Assembly (NCBI GenBank): GCA_910583815.1
Contig: CAJTZB010000004.1
Location: 1-35,164, forward strand
Length of the DNA stretch: 35,164 bases
DNA from: an uncultured Lachnospiraceae bacterium
Lineage (GTDB): Bacteria; Bacillota; Clostridia; Lachnospirales; Lachnospiraceae
Direction of reading: 5' to 3'
Shown: positions 16,123 to 25,049 of the stretch, piece by piece
Numbering within the stretch: the first letter of the stretch is position 1
How the letters are laid out: each line of letters starts with the position of its first letter
Made by a program: the position numbers and the translations under genes
Notes under the pieces: generated by a model
Database searches by the model: none
Told to the model about the DNA's origin: nothing
Seen by the model: only the letters and a program-made list of their open reading frames with translations

Positions 16123-17592
16123 TTAAGAATGCTGCGATAAAAGTTCTATTGCTTTGCGAATTCTCTTTAACGATTCTTCTTTTCCTATAATTTCCATTAT
16201 TTCATATGCGCCGCCCGGCGTAGACTGCTTGCCGGAGACTGCGGTACGAACCGGCCAAAGCCCCTGTCCGTTCTTAATTCCGGTACGCTCAATATAGCCC
16301 ATCAACGTCTTTTCTACACCTGCAATTGAATAGTCTTCCAAAGCTTCCAATTCCGGAAGCAGTTCCGCCAGCACAGTGAGCGAACTTTCCTTTGTCGTCT
16401 TCATCTTTTTATGCACATACATTTCCGTGTCATATTCCGGAAGCTCTTCAAAGAAATCTATCTTCTCTGCAATATCACAGAACGTTTCAATTCTTGTCTT
16501 GACCAACATCGCAATCTTATTCAGGTCAAGGTCCTTATGGATTACCTGCTTTACATACGGAAGCGCAAGCGAAAGATAACGTTCCTCATCCAATGCCTTC
16601 ATATATTCGCCGTTCATCCAACGGAGTTTTGTCATATCAAATACCGCAGGGGATTTATTGATATGGTGATAATCAAATACCTCTTCCAGTTCTTTCAGGG
16701 AATAGATTTCACGGTCCGTGCCGGAACTCCAGCCCAGCAGCACCATAAAGTTCACAACCGCTTCCGGCAGAAAACCCTGTTCGGTTAAATCCTCAAATGA
16801 CGAATGTCCGCTTCGCTTGGAAAGCTTCTGATGTTCTTCATTGGTAATCAATGGGCAATGCACATAGACCGGCTCCTCCCAGCCAAAGGCATGGTACAGC
16901 CTCGTATACTTCGGAGTCGAGGACAGATATTCATTTCCTCTGACCACATGGGTAATCTTCATCAGATGATCGTCAATGACATTGGCAAAATTATAAGTTG
17001 GGAAACCGTCGGACTTAATTAAAATCATGTCGTCAAGCTCCGCATTTTCCACTGTAATTGTGCCATATACCGCATCTGTAAATGTAGTTGTGCCTTCCGT
17101 CGGCATATTCTGACGGATGACAAACGGCTCTCCTGCTGCCAGCTTTGCCTCTACTTCTTCCTTGCTCAGATGAAGACAATGCTTGTCATATTTTACGATT
17201 TCCTTCTCTCCGTCTCCGTCGGAAACCGTAGTTTTCATGTTCTCCAAACGCTCCTTGGTGCAGAAGCAATAGTACGCTTCCCCCTTCTCCACCAATTCCT
17301 TCGCATATTTCATATACAGGCCGGTTTTCACACGCTCGCTCTGCACATAAGGACCATAACCCTTATCTTTGTCCGGGCCCTCATCATAGGCAAGCCCACA
17401 TGCCTCCATTGTACGGTAAATAATCTCTGTCGCGTCCTCTACATAGCGTTCCTGGTCCGTATCCTCTATACGAAAGACGAAATCGCCTCCTCCGTGCCTC
17501 GCAATCAAATACTCATACAGCGCTGTCCTTAAATTGCCCACATGCATCCTCCCCGTTGGGCTTGGGGCATATCTTGTCCTGATTTTCTCCAT
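16123..17592 (-). CDS. gltX: glutamate-tRNA ligase
   Basis: This 489-residue class I synthetase has APSPTGRMHVGNLRTALY with the HIGH-equivalent HVGN (17-20) and the KMSKS-equivalent KLSKR. It charges tRNA-Glu, and in most Firmicutes also tRNA-Gln for later amidation. The ATG at 17592 starts MEKIRTRYAPSPTG; the frame is open back to 17829, but those 79 residues are leader and upstream sequence. GAGGAG lies about 13 bases before the ATG, a slightly long spacing. A near-perfect promoter is 94 bases upstream. Confidence 0.96.
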   Translation of the reverse strand: MEKIRTRYAPSPTGRMHVGNLRTALYEYLIARHGGGDFVFRIEDTDQERYVEDATEIIYRTMEACGLAYDEGPDKDKGYGPYVQSERVKTGLYMKYAKELVEKGEAYYCFCTKERLENMKTTVSDGDGEKEIVKYDKHCLHLSKEEVEAKLAAGEPFVIRQNMPTEGTTTFTDAVYGTITVENAELDDMILIKSDGFPTYNFANVIDDHLMKITHVVRGNEYLSSTPKYTRLYHAFGWEEPVYVHCPLITNEEHQKLSKRSGHSSFEDLTEQGFLPEAVVNFMVLLGWSSGTDREIYSLKELEEVFDYHHINKSPAVFDMTKLRWMNGEYMKALDEERYLSLALPYVKQVIHKDLDLNKIAMLVKTRIETFCDIAEKIDFFEELPEYDTEMYVHKKMKTTKESSLTVLAELLPELEALEDYSIAGVEKTLMGYIERTGIKNGQGLWPVRTAVSGKQSTPGGAYEIMEIIGKEESLKRIRKAIELLSQHS

Positions 17593-17620
17593 AACTGCAA
17601 TCTTGCTCCTCTTTTTTCCT

Positions 17621-17645
17621 GCGTTCCGCCCTTCTGCGGCAACGC
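17621..17645 (-). other. hairpin in the gltX leader
   Basis: On the - strand GCGTTGCCGC (17645-17636) pairs with GCGGAACGC (17629-17621), giving 9 bp with one bulged G and a 6-base loop. It ends a few bases before the ribosome binding site. No T-box sequence is recognisable, so a simple structural or attenuation role is the most that can be suggested. Confidence 0.5.
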
Positions 17646-17685
17646 GGCATATTCCTATGTCCTGCCAAAGCAGAACTTTGTATTC

Positions 17686-17714
17686 AGTATAAGCGTTCTG
17701 AAATTCGCTGTCAA
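17686..17714 (-). promoter_or_regulatory. gltX promoter
   Basis: On the - strand TTGACA (17714-17709) and TATACT (17691-17686) are separated by exactly 17 bases. This is a near-consensus vegetative promoter just after the stop of the HNH gene. Confidence 0.85.
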
Positions 17715-17746
17715 TTGTTTCTTTCTGAGCAGAAAAATACATTGCA

Positions 17747-18415
17747 CTAACTGTCTGATTCCAAATATTGCTGCAATTCAGGATATTCTGCTGCATGTTC
17801 ACGCACATAACATCTCTTGAATGCAGCAAATGCCGACTCTCGCCTCAATAAGCTGCGAATAGTCCTTCTAATCACTTTAGAATCAGGCATATTATGTATT
17901 TTCTCAAGCTGCTTATATAACACATCCATTTCCTTTTGAAGCAGCCTCAGACGTTCGTTGCTGGTATAAGTCCTCATACCTGTGTTTTTCATAGAAAATG
18001 TCTCTGTTATCAACAATGCTGTCCTTTTTTGCAATTCATTGTCTGAATCTTTCACCTCAATAACCACATCATCATTCTCTATGCAAAAATACAAATATTT
18101 TTCTGGGTCTTGTTTACAGCAGTCTATAATTCCTGCATCATATTTGTTGTTGTTTTTCATACTATTACAATGTCCACAAGCCCAAAAAAGATTTTCCCAA
18201 TTGAATTTCCTTTCCGGATATTTCCCATTTTTATGCGGAAGCAAATGTTCTACATTAGGGTCCTGTAGTTCCTTCATCTCGCAGATATAGCATTTGTTGT
18301 GAAAATCTTTTTTCAGTCTTTCTATCACGTCCTGCCTGTCATATCTTCCAGTCACTTTCTTTGCTTCTTCTGCCAAAGATTCAGGGGCAGGAAAAGAACG
18401 GTCTACTTTAACCAT
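17747..18415 (-). CDS. HNH endonuclease, PtuB-like (Septu/retron-type defence)
   Basis: This 222-residue protein has an HNH zinc-finger nuclease core: CYIC (42-45), EHLLPHKNG (56-64, His57 the likely general base), FNWENLFWACGHCN (71-84). The two CxxC pairs bind structural zinc. The DPEKYLYF strand and the later LLITETF and RLRLLQKEM helices resemble the PtuB-type HNH effectors of Septu and some retron systems. Its start overlaps the 3' end of the ATPase gene by 8 bases, so the two are coupled. In such systems the ATPase holds or triggers the nuclease, which cuts DNA during phage infection. Base composition looks more AT-rich than the flanking genes, fitting transfer. No reverse transcriptase is nearby. 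Confidence 0.78.
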   Translation of the reverse strand: MVKVDRSFPAPESLAEEAKKVTGRYDRQDVIERLKKDFHNKCYICEMKELQDPNVEHLLPHKNGKYPERKFNWENLFWACGHCNSMKNNNKYDAGIIDCCKQDPEKYLYFCIENDDVVIEVKDSDNELQKRTALLITETFSMKNTGMRTYTSNERLRLLQKEMDVLYKQLEKIHNMPDSKVIRRTIRSLLRRESAFAAFKRCYVREHAAEYPELQQYLESDS

Positions 18416-19664
18416 CTATATCCTCCCGGTTTATAAATTCCAACTTCAGTCTTTGGTACTCTGTGGCAATACCAATTGCAAGATAATCTGGAATTTCATC
18501 TAAATACAGCTCTAATTCTGCGATTTCACTCATTTCATCATCTGTCAATTCTGCCTTTTCCACCAGTATTTTATAGCGTTCAAACCTTTCTCTCAGCGTA
18601 TTAGACAACTTATCGGCACCAAAATACCCATCAACAATTCCATCATATGGAACATCTTCCAAGCCGTTTTCTACTAAAACATGATTTTCTAAGTCATAAA
18701 TTACCGCATTCTTTATGCTATTTAAGATAAATGGGGAATGCGAAGTTACAACAAATTGGATATTAGGAAAAATAGTTGTCAATAAAGGCAGAATATTTTT
18801 CTGCAATTCCAAATGCAGATGTGTTTCAATTTCATCAATCAAGACAATCCCTGAAAGATTAAAATCAAACTTGTGCTTTGTCTGGCTCTGCATTCTCATT
18901 ATAATATCCAATATAATATCCAGTACCGCCTGATAGCCGCTGGACAATGTATTAAAGTCAAATGATTCCTTTCCCTGCTGCAAAATATGGAATTCAAAGG
19001 TTTCCTCATCAAACATCAACTGCACTGTTTCATCAGCAAATATTTGTTTCAGAAGCCGTTCCAATTTTTCGAACCAAGTCTGAATTTCATCTGCCTTCTC
19101 TGTTTTTTTATTGTTTCTCGCCAATGCCTCCGTCATCCTCAAGTCCAATAAATACTTCACAAATTCATTTCGAGGAAATTCCTGCAGCCCATAATACGCC
19201 TTTAACTGTATCTTCTCCACATGCTTCGGCTGCTCTGCCTGAAATACCCTGTCTGCTTTGTAGTATGCCAATATATGATGGTACTTCTCTGCTAACACAA
19301 AAAGATTCCCTGTTTCTTCATTGAACCGCACATCTAAACCTTTTCTGCTTCTATCAAAATCTTCCTTTTTTTCACAAAGCTTGTTTTCTAATCTCAAAAG
19401 CTCAATTTCATTTTCTCCGCTTTGAATTGCTATTTCCCTCTGCCTTTCAGCATTGTGAAACAACTCTTCCCTTGTTTGAAAATACTGGTCTGTAAATACA
19501 TTATTAATATATCCGGCTAAAGCCTCTACCACGCTGGTTTTTCCGCTTCCGTTCTTTCCTGTCAAAATCAGGTGCTTGATTTGCTCTTTTGACAATGGAA
19601 TAGAAATATCTTTCAAATGCCTGACTTTTTTTATTCCCAAATTTGTTATAAACAGCTGCTCCAC
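18408..19664 (-). CDS. AAA/ABC-type ATPase, PtuA-like (Septu defence)
   Basis: This 418-residue protein has Walker A GKNGSGKTS (36-44), a helical insertion of about 60-210 with coiled-coil-like stretches, signature-like TLSSGYQ (239-244), Walker B VLIDEIETHLH (274-284) and a TSHSP switch (His309). This is the SMC/OLD-like ATPase pattern of anti-phage ATPases. No TOPRIM domain follows, so it is not a full OLD nuclease; the nuclease is the overlapping HNH gene. The start is GTG at 19664 with AAGGAGG five bases upstream. Septu PtuA is usually somewhat longer. A related ATPase/HNH pair of another defence type is possible. Confidence 0.75.
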   Translation of the reverse strand: MEQLFITNLGIKKVRHLKDISIPLSKEQIKHLILTGKNGSGKTSVVEALAGYINNVFTDQYFQTREELFHNAERQREIAIQSGENEIELLRLENKLCEKKEDFDRSRKGLDVRFNEETGNLFVLAEKYHHILAYYKADRVFQAEQPKHVEKIQLKAYYGLQEFPRNEFVKYLLDLRMTEALARNNKKTEKADEIQTWFEKLERLLKQIFADETVQLMFDEETFEFHILQQGKESFDFNTLSSGYQAVLDIILDIIMRMQSQTKHKFDFNLSGIVLIDEIETHLHLELQKNILPLLTTIFPNIQFVVTSHSPFILNSIKNAVIYDLENHVLVENGLEDVPYDGIVDGYFGADKLSNTLRERFERYKILVEKAELTDDEMSEIAELELYLDEIPDYLAIGIATEYQRLKLEFINREDIDG

Positions 19665-19709
19665 CCTAACCTCCTTGTTTTTCTTTTATGATTTCATATA
19701 AACGATAGT

Positions 19710-19718
19710 ATTATAGCA
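19710..19718 (-). promoter_or_regulatory. extended -10 promoter of the ATPase/HNH pair
   Basis: On the - strand TGCTATAAT (19718-19710) is a perfect extended -10, about 40 bases before the GTG start. No good -35 is seen. Confidence 0.6.
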
Positions 19719-19806
19719 TAATCCATCTAAAGATTACATTACTTTCTTAAGAACATGTATATTTTTGTAAATATCTATTCTCGGAGAGAGCATAAGGAAT
19801 GCTTTC

Positions 19807-21498
19807 TTAATAAATATCCGTTCTTCGCGCACAAGCAACCTCAAACACCCTTGCCGTCTGCCATTTCTTAAGCTCTGTTTCCGCCTCCAATCCCATCTCC
19901 TCCAACGCTTTCCCGGTCTCCGCACTCCCTGCCCTCTTTAACATTTCCATTGCTTCCCCTGCCGTAACCGGCTTTTCCGGCTCCAGCACATCTCCTTCTA
20001 CTATGCCAAGCTTCTTTGCGATTCCTGCTGCTTCATAATAATAATCGCGCGGAAGAATGTCTTTAAAATTATCATCTGCATACGCCTTTAAAAAAAGTGC
20101 ATTTACAAGCAGTACGAGAAAATCCGCACGTGAGACCAAGGAAGTATCTGATTTCTCAAAAGCACATTTCTCCGCCCAGCCCGCAATCTCGTCCGTTGTA
20201 AAATCTCCTGTGATATAACTTACTGCATACTGGCTTGGGGGCATCTCGCTTCCCCAGTAACGTGTCCAATTGTAAAGGCGCTTTGGCTGTGGGCGGGTAT
20301 AGGGAACAGCAGCCTTGGACAAATCGACTTTTTCTGTTGAAAATATGGCAATTTTCTCATTGTCATACAAAAGCAGCTGCGACAGGCCGTCACCTGTCAG
20401 GTCCGTCCACATCACATGCCCTTCAAACGGAAATTCAAATACTGCGTTCATATCGGCATCGTATACTCCGCCTGCCGTATCGCTTCTGCGGTATGCAAGA
20501 ATATAGTCCCGTACACTGCGCTCAAACTTATGTACCGCTGCAACAATTGTTTTCCACCCCGGAACCTGCCTGTTCTCTTTGAAAAGACAAGCTGCATTGC
20601 TGTCTATCAAAAACACACCATCCCTGCCGGCAGGCACAGAAAGAATGTTTCCGTCAGGCCCAACCATATCCGTTCTTGCAATCCGGTCAAGCCCGGCAAT
20701 TTCCGTTCCTTGATGCTCCGGGATAAAATTACCCGGAGCAATATTCTGCGATTCTATTGTATCCGTAAACCGCCAGAGCAATGTTCCATCCGCACTGTAT
20801 GCAGTTGTGTCACTGCCGCCTACAAGCACAATGGGCTGTTTATCCTGCTTTAAATCACATACCCAGATGCAGTCCGCATGGTCCTCCATATCAATCGTCC
20901 AAAGCTCTTTTCCGTCCCCATCCAGTACATGATAGCCTGCAATGATCTCATCCCTGCCATCGCCATTTAGGTCATACACCCACGGATAATGCCCGATATT
21001 CCCCCGGAACGTCCACATCACACGGAATTTCGTATCAAGCGCCCAAAGCTGCTCGTATCGGTCTTTTAATAAAATGTTCTGCGGATACCCTCTGCCTTCC
21101 AAATCCGCAATAATAATGCAGTCATGTGCATGTTTATTGGGAAGGGAATGCTTTTCCTTCAGCTCTCCTGTCCTTCCGTCAAAAATACAAAGCTCATCCC
21201 CCATCACACATAGAAATTCATTGTTTCCATCATGGTCAATATCATAAATTTGTGCTGGAATATCCGAGCCGCTCCCTTCTGTCCTTGGATCAGGCTCACC
21301 TATCTGCCAAAGCTTTGTTCCCTCTAAATCATATGCTGCTGCACAGACAACACTGTGCGGATAATACCTGTCGTCAAAACCGGTATCGGGCTGCACCATA
21401 ACAATTTCCATGATTCCATCGCCATTTAAATCCCCAAGCCACATACGGCAGCCCTTCCCAAGATTATATTGGAACTGTTTTAATAAATAGGCCATCAT
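19807..21498 (-). CDS. FG-GAP/VCBS beta-propeller protein with SLH-like C-terminus
   Basis: This 563-residue protein has repeated calcium-type loops in beta-propeller blades: LGDLNGDGIMEIV (21-33), YDIDHDGNNEFLCV, VYDLNGDGRDEIIAG and WTDLTGDGLSQLLL. The pattern resembles the propeller of PL11 rhamnogalacturonan lyases and FG-GAP proteins. Residues about 450-530 match an S-layer homology module (VSRADFLVLLVNAL, NFKDILPRDYYYEAAGIAKK, VTAGEAMEMLKRA). No signal peptide is present, which is odd for either module. AAGGAG lies 11 bases before ATG 21498. It follows a GH31 gene on the same strand but has its own promoter. A role in polysaccharide handling is only suggested by context. Confidence 0.7.
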   Translation of the reverse strand: MMAYLLKQFQYNLGKGCRMWLGDLNGDGIMEIVMVQPDTGFDDRYYPHSVVCAAAYDLEGTKLWQIGEPDPRTEGSGSDIPAQIYDIDHDGNNEFLCVMGDELCIFDGRTGELKEKHSLPNKHAHDCIIIADLEGRGYPQNILLKDRYEQLWALDTKFRVMWTFRGNIGHYPWVYDLNGDGRDEIIAGYHVLDGDGKELWTIDMEDHADCIWVCDLKQDKQPIVLVGGSDTTAYSADGTLLWRFTDTIESQNIAPGNFIPEHQGTEIAGLDRIARTDMVGPDGNILSVPAGRDGVFLIDSNAACLFKENRQVPGWKTIVAAVHKFERSVRDYILAYRRSDTAGGVYDADMNAVFEFPFEGHVMWTDLTGDGLSQLLLYDNEKIAIFSTEKVDLSKAAVPYTRPQPKRLYNWTRYWGSEMPPSQYAVSYITGDFTTDEIAGWAEKCAFEKSDTSLVSRADFLVLLVNALFLKAYADDNFKDILPRDYYYEAAGIAKKLGIVEGDVLEPEKPVTAGEAMEMLKRAGSAETGKALEEMGLEAETELKKWQTARVFEVACARRTDIY

Positions 21499-21528
21499 GT
21501 TATTTTTTTCTCCTTATTGTTTAGTGTC

Positions 21529-21537
21529 AGTATAGCA
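21529..21537 (-). promoter_or_regulatory. extended -10 promoter of the propeller gene
   Basis: On the - strand TGCTATACT (21537-21529) lies about 30 bases before the start codon. No clear -35 is seen. Confidence 0.5.
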
Positions 21538-21568
21538 TCGGTGTACAGATGAGACAGACTTGATGAAC

Positions 21569-21607
21569 AAAACGGACAGAAAGCATCCTGAACTTTCTAT
21601 CCGTTTT
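21569..21607 (-). terminator. terminator after the GH31 gene
   Basis: AAAACGGA plus AGAAAG (21569-21583) pairs with CTTTCT plus TCCGTTTT (21593-21607) with one mismatch and a 9-base loop. On the - strand the stem ends in TTTTGTTC. It lies just after the GH31 stop. Confidence 0.7.
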
Positions 21608-21613
21608 AAATAA

Positions 21614-23992
21614 TCAATGGCTAAAAATTTTAACATCGTTTCTGATGATTCTGTATCTGCAGTTCTCATCATTGTCTGCTGCAGAATATCCACTGTTTCT
21701 TGTGATGTCAATTTCCCGCTCTTTTTCGTGCCATTTCACCTGAGTAATACTATAATTTCCTTTCTCATAACCATAACCGTCAAACTCATCTTCATACAGA
21801 TTATACTCTGCATCACACCCCGCATATACAAAAAGCTTAATATCCCCTGAAAGCTCCTCGGTTGACTGAGCGGGTTCGCAAACAGGGATAATGGAGCCTT
21901 CCCGGACAAACAACGGTATTTTTTCTATTGGCGCCTCAGCCGTTATATACCGGCCGCCTTTATAATAAGCATTGGTATAAAAATCATACCATCCTCCTTC
22001 GGGAAGGTATATTTCACGAGTTTTTTCAGCCTCAATCTTCTGAGAACCAGGCAAATAATACATCGGACTTGTAACAGGGCATACCATGATGGAACCGCCA
22101 AACATATATTGGTCCGTTACCTTATTTGCAATCTCATCATCCGGATAGTCAAATACCAGCGGATACATTATGGAGCCGTCATTCAGCCAGCAATTTCCCG
22201 CCGCCGAATAAATATAAGGCATCAGTTCGTACCGCATATGGTTCGCCCTTATAATCGCATCATAAAAAGGCACATCCTCATTTGCGCAATGCCATAATTC
22301 GCGCCGGCAATCCGTTCCATGACCGCGGAATACCGGCAAGAATGCCGCCCATTGATACCACCTCGTGAACAATTCACGGTACCCAAGATCCGCAAAGCAT
22401 TGGTCAAAATCTCCCCGCCAATACCACGGCGTGCCTCTCTTTACGAAAAAGGCGCCGATGTCAGTCGTCCAATACGGAAGACCGCTTGCAGAAAGGTTGA
22501 GGCCGGCAGCTATCTGGCGCTTTAAGGTATCCCACGTTGCGGAAATATCTCCCGACCAGAGAATTGTTCCGTACCTTTGCTGGCCTGTGTATGCGCTTCG
22601 GGTAAGGTTTACTACACGCTTTCCGTCATTTTCAGAACGCTGGCCCTCATATATGCCCTGTGCATGGTAAAATGCATATGCATTTCCTTGCTGAAGCGGC
22701 ATATGGTTTTGGACATCACGGCAATACTCCTCATACATCCTCGCAGGCTCTGTCCGTTCTATATGTACCCATTCCGGAGTAAATGGCTCGCTGCTGTCGC
22801 ACCACCAGGCATCCAACCCATAAGAATATAACCCCTGTTTTGCCTGCCTCCAGTACATGGCTCTGCCATCAGCACTGAATGCATTATAAACGCTGCATCC
22901 CGGAAGCAGCAGCCCTGCTTCTTTCAATTCAGCATAGTTATCCGTATTCTTATTTGTATTTGCCCAAACCGAAATCATAAATTTGGCATGGTCTTTATGA
23001 ATATTGTCTATCATCTCCTGTGGATTTGGAAACCTGGAAGGGTCAAATGTCTTTTGCCCCCATTTTCCATCTTCCCAAGAACACCAATCAAGAACAATAC
23101 AGTCCAATCCTATTTTACGGTCGCGGTATTCTTTGACAGTACATTCTATTTCGTTTTGATTTTCATACCTTTCCTGAGACTGTATATAGCCAAAAGCCCA
23201 GCGCGGGAGCAAAGCTGCTTTTCCCGTAACCAAGCGGTACTGTGCAATTACCTCATGCATATTTCCGCCGTACATAAAATAATACTCCATTTCAGGAACG
23301 GCTTCTGAATATATATAGGAACCATATGGGGTATCGCTGAAAATCATAGGGCTGTAAGTGTCAGTAAGGATTCCATACCCAAGCGACGACACCAGCATAG
23401 GAACTGAAATCTTTTTATTTGCCTGATGAAGGTACAGCATTGTCCCGCGAAGCGATCCAAATCCCTCTTCATGCTGGCCAAGGCCATACAGCTCTTCCTT
23501 TTCCTGAAATTTGAGGTTCAGCCTTGAATGCCAGCTATGCCCTGCTGCTTCTTTGCACGACTCTTTGACAATTTCTTTCTCACCGTCGGCTGTCCTGACC
23601 TTTTCAACCGTTGCGTCCGTTGTTTTAAAAACTTCAAATTTTTCAAGGCTGCGGCTGTCCTTTTCTGCTTCCTGCAAAAGCAGCTTCCCATGCTTATCAT
23701 ACCAGCAATAGGAAGCAGTATTTATATTGATTTTAAGCGTTATCTCGTCTGTTTTTAAAATTACCTCTCTGTCCGTTACCTCAAAGCTCCAGCCTTTAAA
23801 ATCGCCTGTGCTTATAATGCCAGGACGAGAAAAAGCCGAAAAATCATTTTCACGAGTGAACGACACACGGATATTGCGTGCATTTCGAGGTGATAAACGA
23901 TGAATCCCAAAATCGGAATAAAGCCAAAGGCTGTCATTATGCCTCTCTGCTTTTATTATCTTGGGGTTTGGTGGATTTACCGCATGTAACAT
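21614..23992 (-). CDS. GH31 family alpha-glycosidase
   Basis: This 792-residue protein has an N-terminal beta-sandwich (about 1-260) and a TIM barrel starting near LLPRWAFGYIQSQERY (261-276). The catalytic nucleophile is Asp399 in LDAWWCDSSEPF and the acid/base is Asp482 in WSGDISATW. A C-terminal beta-sandwich follows. GH31 covers alpha-glucosidases, alpha-xylosidases and sulfoquinovosidases; the substrate cannot be fixed from motifs. No signal peptide is visible, so it probably acts in the cytoplasm on imported saccharides. AAAGGA precedes the ATG. It begins 37 bases after the upstream gene, so both share the promoter at 25004-25032. Confidence 0.93.
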   Translation of the reverse strand: MLHAVNPPNPKIIKAERHNDSLWLYSDFGIHRLSPRNARNIRVSFTRENDFSAFSRPGIISTGDFKGWSFEVTDREVILKTDEITLKININTASYCWYDKHGKLLLQEAEKDSRSLEKFEVFKTTDATVEKVRTADGEKEIVKESCKEAAGHSWHSRLNLKFQEKEELYGLGQHEEGFGSLRGTMLYLHQANKKISVPMLVSSLGYGILTDTYSPMIFSDTPYGSYIYSEAVPEMEYYFMYGGNMHEVIAQYRLVTGKAALLPRWAFGYIQSQERYENQNEIECTVKEYRDRKIGLDCIVLDWCSWEDGKWGQKTFDPSRFPNPQEMIDNIHKDHAKFMISVWANTNKNTDNYAELKEAGLLLPGCSVYNAFSADGRAMYWRQAKQGLYSYGLDAWWCDSSEPFTPEWVHIERTEPARMYEEYCRDVQNHMPLQQGNAYAFYHAQGIYEGQRSENDGKRVVNLTRSAYTGQQRYGTILWSGDISATWDTLKRQIAAGLNLSASGLPYWTTDIGAFFVKRGTPWYWRGDFDQCFADLGYRELFTRWYQWAAFLPVFRGHGTDCRRELWHCANEDVPFYDAIIRANHMRYELMPYIYSAAGNCWLNDGSIMYPLVFDYPDDEIANKVTDQYMFGGSIMVCPVTSPMYYLPGSQKIEAEKTREIYLPEGGWYDFYTNAYYKGGRYITAEAPIEKIPLFVREGSIIPVCEPAQSTEELSGDIKLFVYAGCDAEYNLYEDEFDGYGYEKGNYSITQVKWHEKEREIDITRNSGYSAADNDENCRYRIIRNDVKIFSH

Positions 23993-24029
23993 TTTGATTT
24001 TCCTTTCTCAAAAAATGGCCACTGCCTGA

Positions 24030-24968
24030 CTATCCTCTTAACTGCTCTGCAAGACTCTCTAATTCTTCTTTGCTAAGCGGCGGAATCAGCACATGAGAAG
24101 CATCAAACTGCTGAATGCCATACTGCGGCAATGCCTCCATAAAGGCTTCATAAGGAAACATCCCATCTAACGCCCTCTGTTCACTATAAATCACAAACCG
24201 GACAAATCCTTCGTTCACCTCAATCTCATCCATATTCAAAAAACCATCCGCACGGACAGGGAATACACTGGTGCATTCTTCTGTCAATGCATAGAATGCA
24301 CCGATCTTTTTTGTTGCATTGTTCCGGAAAAGCTGAGGTTTTGCATAGTATACATCCTGAGCCTGCAGACAATGGATCGTCTCTTCAAAGTCTGCAAGGT
24401 CTGTGCAGTTTTCCCACAATGCAACCTTATCTTCCGGGATGACATAAGGCCACAGTGCAAGTGTAAGTATAAAACTTTCGTACTCCTTATTTCCACAAAA
24501 CTGGTTCAGGGAACGCAGGCTGAATGCCGCAAAATCATCTATCCCCTCTTCCAGTTCCTTCCCTGTAAAATAGCATTCTTCTTCTACACAATACATCCTC
24601 ACTTCTCCCAGACGCTGCTCTATTTCCTTGGCAAGCCTTGCAAAATCTGCTATTTCTGCTCTGGTTGTCGGGATGTTGTAGCTTATCTCAAGAAACCCCT
24701 CCTCCGCCTTGTGACCATCAACAAAGATTCCTCTTCCTATTCTGTCTGGACGATAAAAAACTGCTGTTGCGTTATTTTGCTCCCCCTCCCGCAAAATATA
24801 AAACTCATCATCAGAACCATACCGGAAGCCACATGCTTTTGCTAAAGACAGAATATCCAACGTTCCGCTCGCGGAATGTTTCGTTCCGTTTTCGGAACGT
24901 TTCTTTTTCAGAAAGCCTCTTTTTTCTGAACGCGCCGCATCCCATTTTATTTGTAATGTGAAAGCCAT
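24030..24968 (-). CDS. hypothetical protein, possible DUF4299 family, with in-frame palindromic insertion
   Basis: I do not recognise a function. The 312-residue soluble protein has no signal peptide or helices spanning the membrane. The body (about 38-312) feels like the DUF4299 family of Firmicutes, but this is a recollection of pattern. Residues about 13-38 (rich in Lys, Arg, Ser) are encoded by three consecutive palindromic sequences (24861-24930), which look like an insertion into an otherwise conserved N-terminus. I chose ATG 24968 over 24974 because GAGGAG is seven bases from it but only one or two from the other. It is the first gene of a two-gene operon with GH31. Confidence 0.6.
   Translation of the reverse strand: MAFTLQIKWDAARSEKRGFLKKKRSENGTKHSASGTLDILSLAKACGFRYGSDDEFYILREGEQNNATAVFYRPDRIGRGIFVDGHKAEEGFLEISYNIPTTRAEIADFARLAKEIEQRLGEVRMYCVEEECYFTGKELEEGIDDFAAFSLRSLNQFCGNKEYESFILTLALWPYVIPEDKVALWENCTDLADFEETIHCLQAQDVYYAKPQLFRNNATKKIGAFYALTEECTSVFPVRADGFLNMDEIEVNEGFVRFVIYSEQRALDGMFPYEAFMEALPQYGIQQFDASHVLIPPLSKEELESLAEQLRG
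24861..24930. repeat. tandem 21-bp palindromic repeats plus a third hairpin inside a gene
   Basis: Units 24861-24881 and 24882-24902 are 21-base tandem repeats (17 of 21 identical), each a palindrome around TTCCG/CGGAA. The second has a perfect 7-bp stem CGTTCCG-TTTT-CGGAACG. A third hairpin, TTCAGAAA (24907-24914) with TTTCTGAA (24923-24930), follows. All lie in frame inside the coding region. Confidence 0.85.
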
Positions 24969-25003
24969 ACCCATACTCCTCTAACTTATTTTAAATTGAT
25001 TTT

Positions 25004-25032
25004 ATTATACTGGATTTATGGGACAATGGCAA
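25004..25032 (-). promoter_or_regulatory. promoter of the DUF4299-like/GH31 operon
   Basis: On the - strand TTGCCA (25032-25027) and TATAAT (25009-25004) are 17 bases apart, a strong vegetative promoter placed directly after the exporter ATPase gene. Confidence 0.82.
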
Positions 25033-25049
25033 CGAGAAATGAAAATTGT

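Noticed and set aside
17593..17746. T-box riboswitch before gltX
   Set aside because: No T-box consensus is visible and the leader is too short; only a small hairpin is present.
17593..17829. N-terminal extension of gltX by 79 residues
   Set aside because: The frame is open, but the synthetase fold starts at MEKIRTRYAPSPTG and a near-consensus promoter lies inside the extension.
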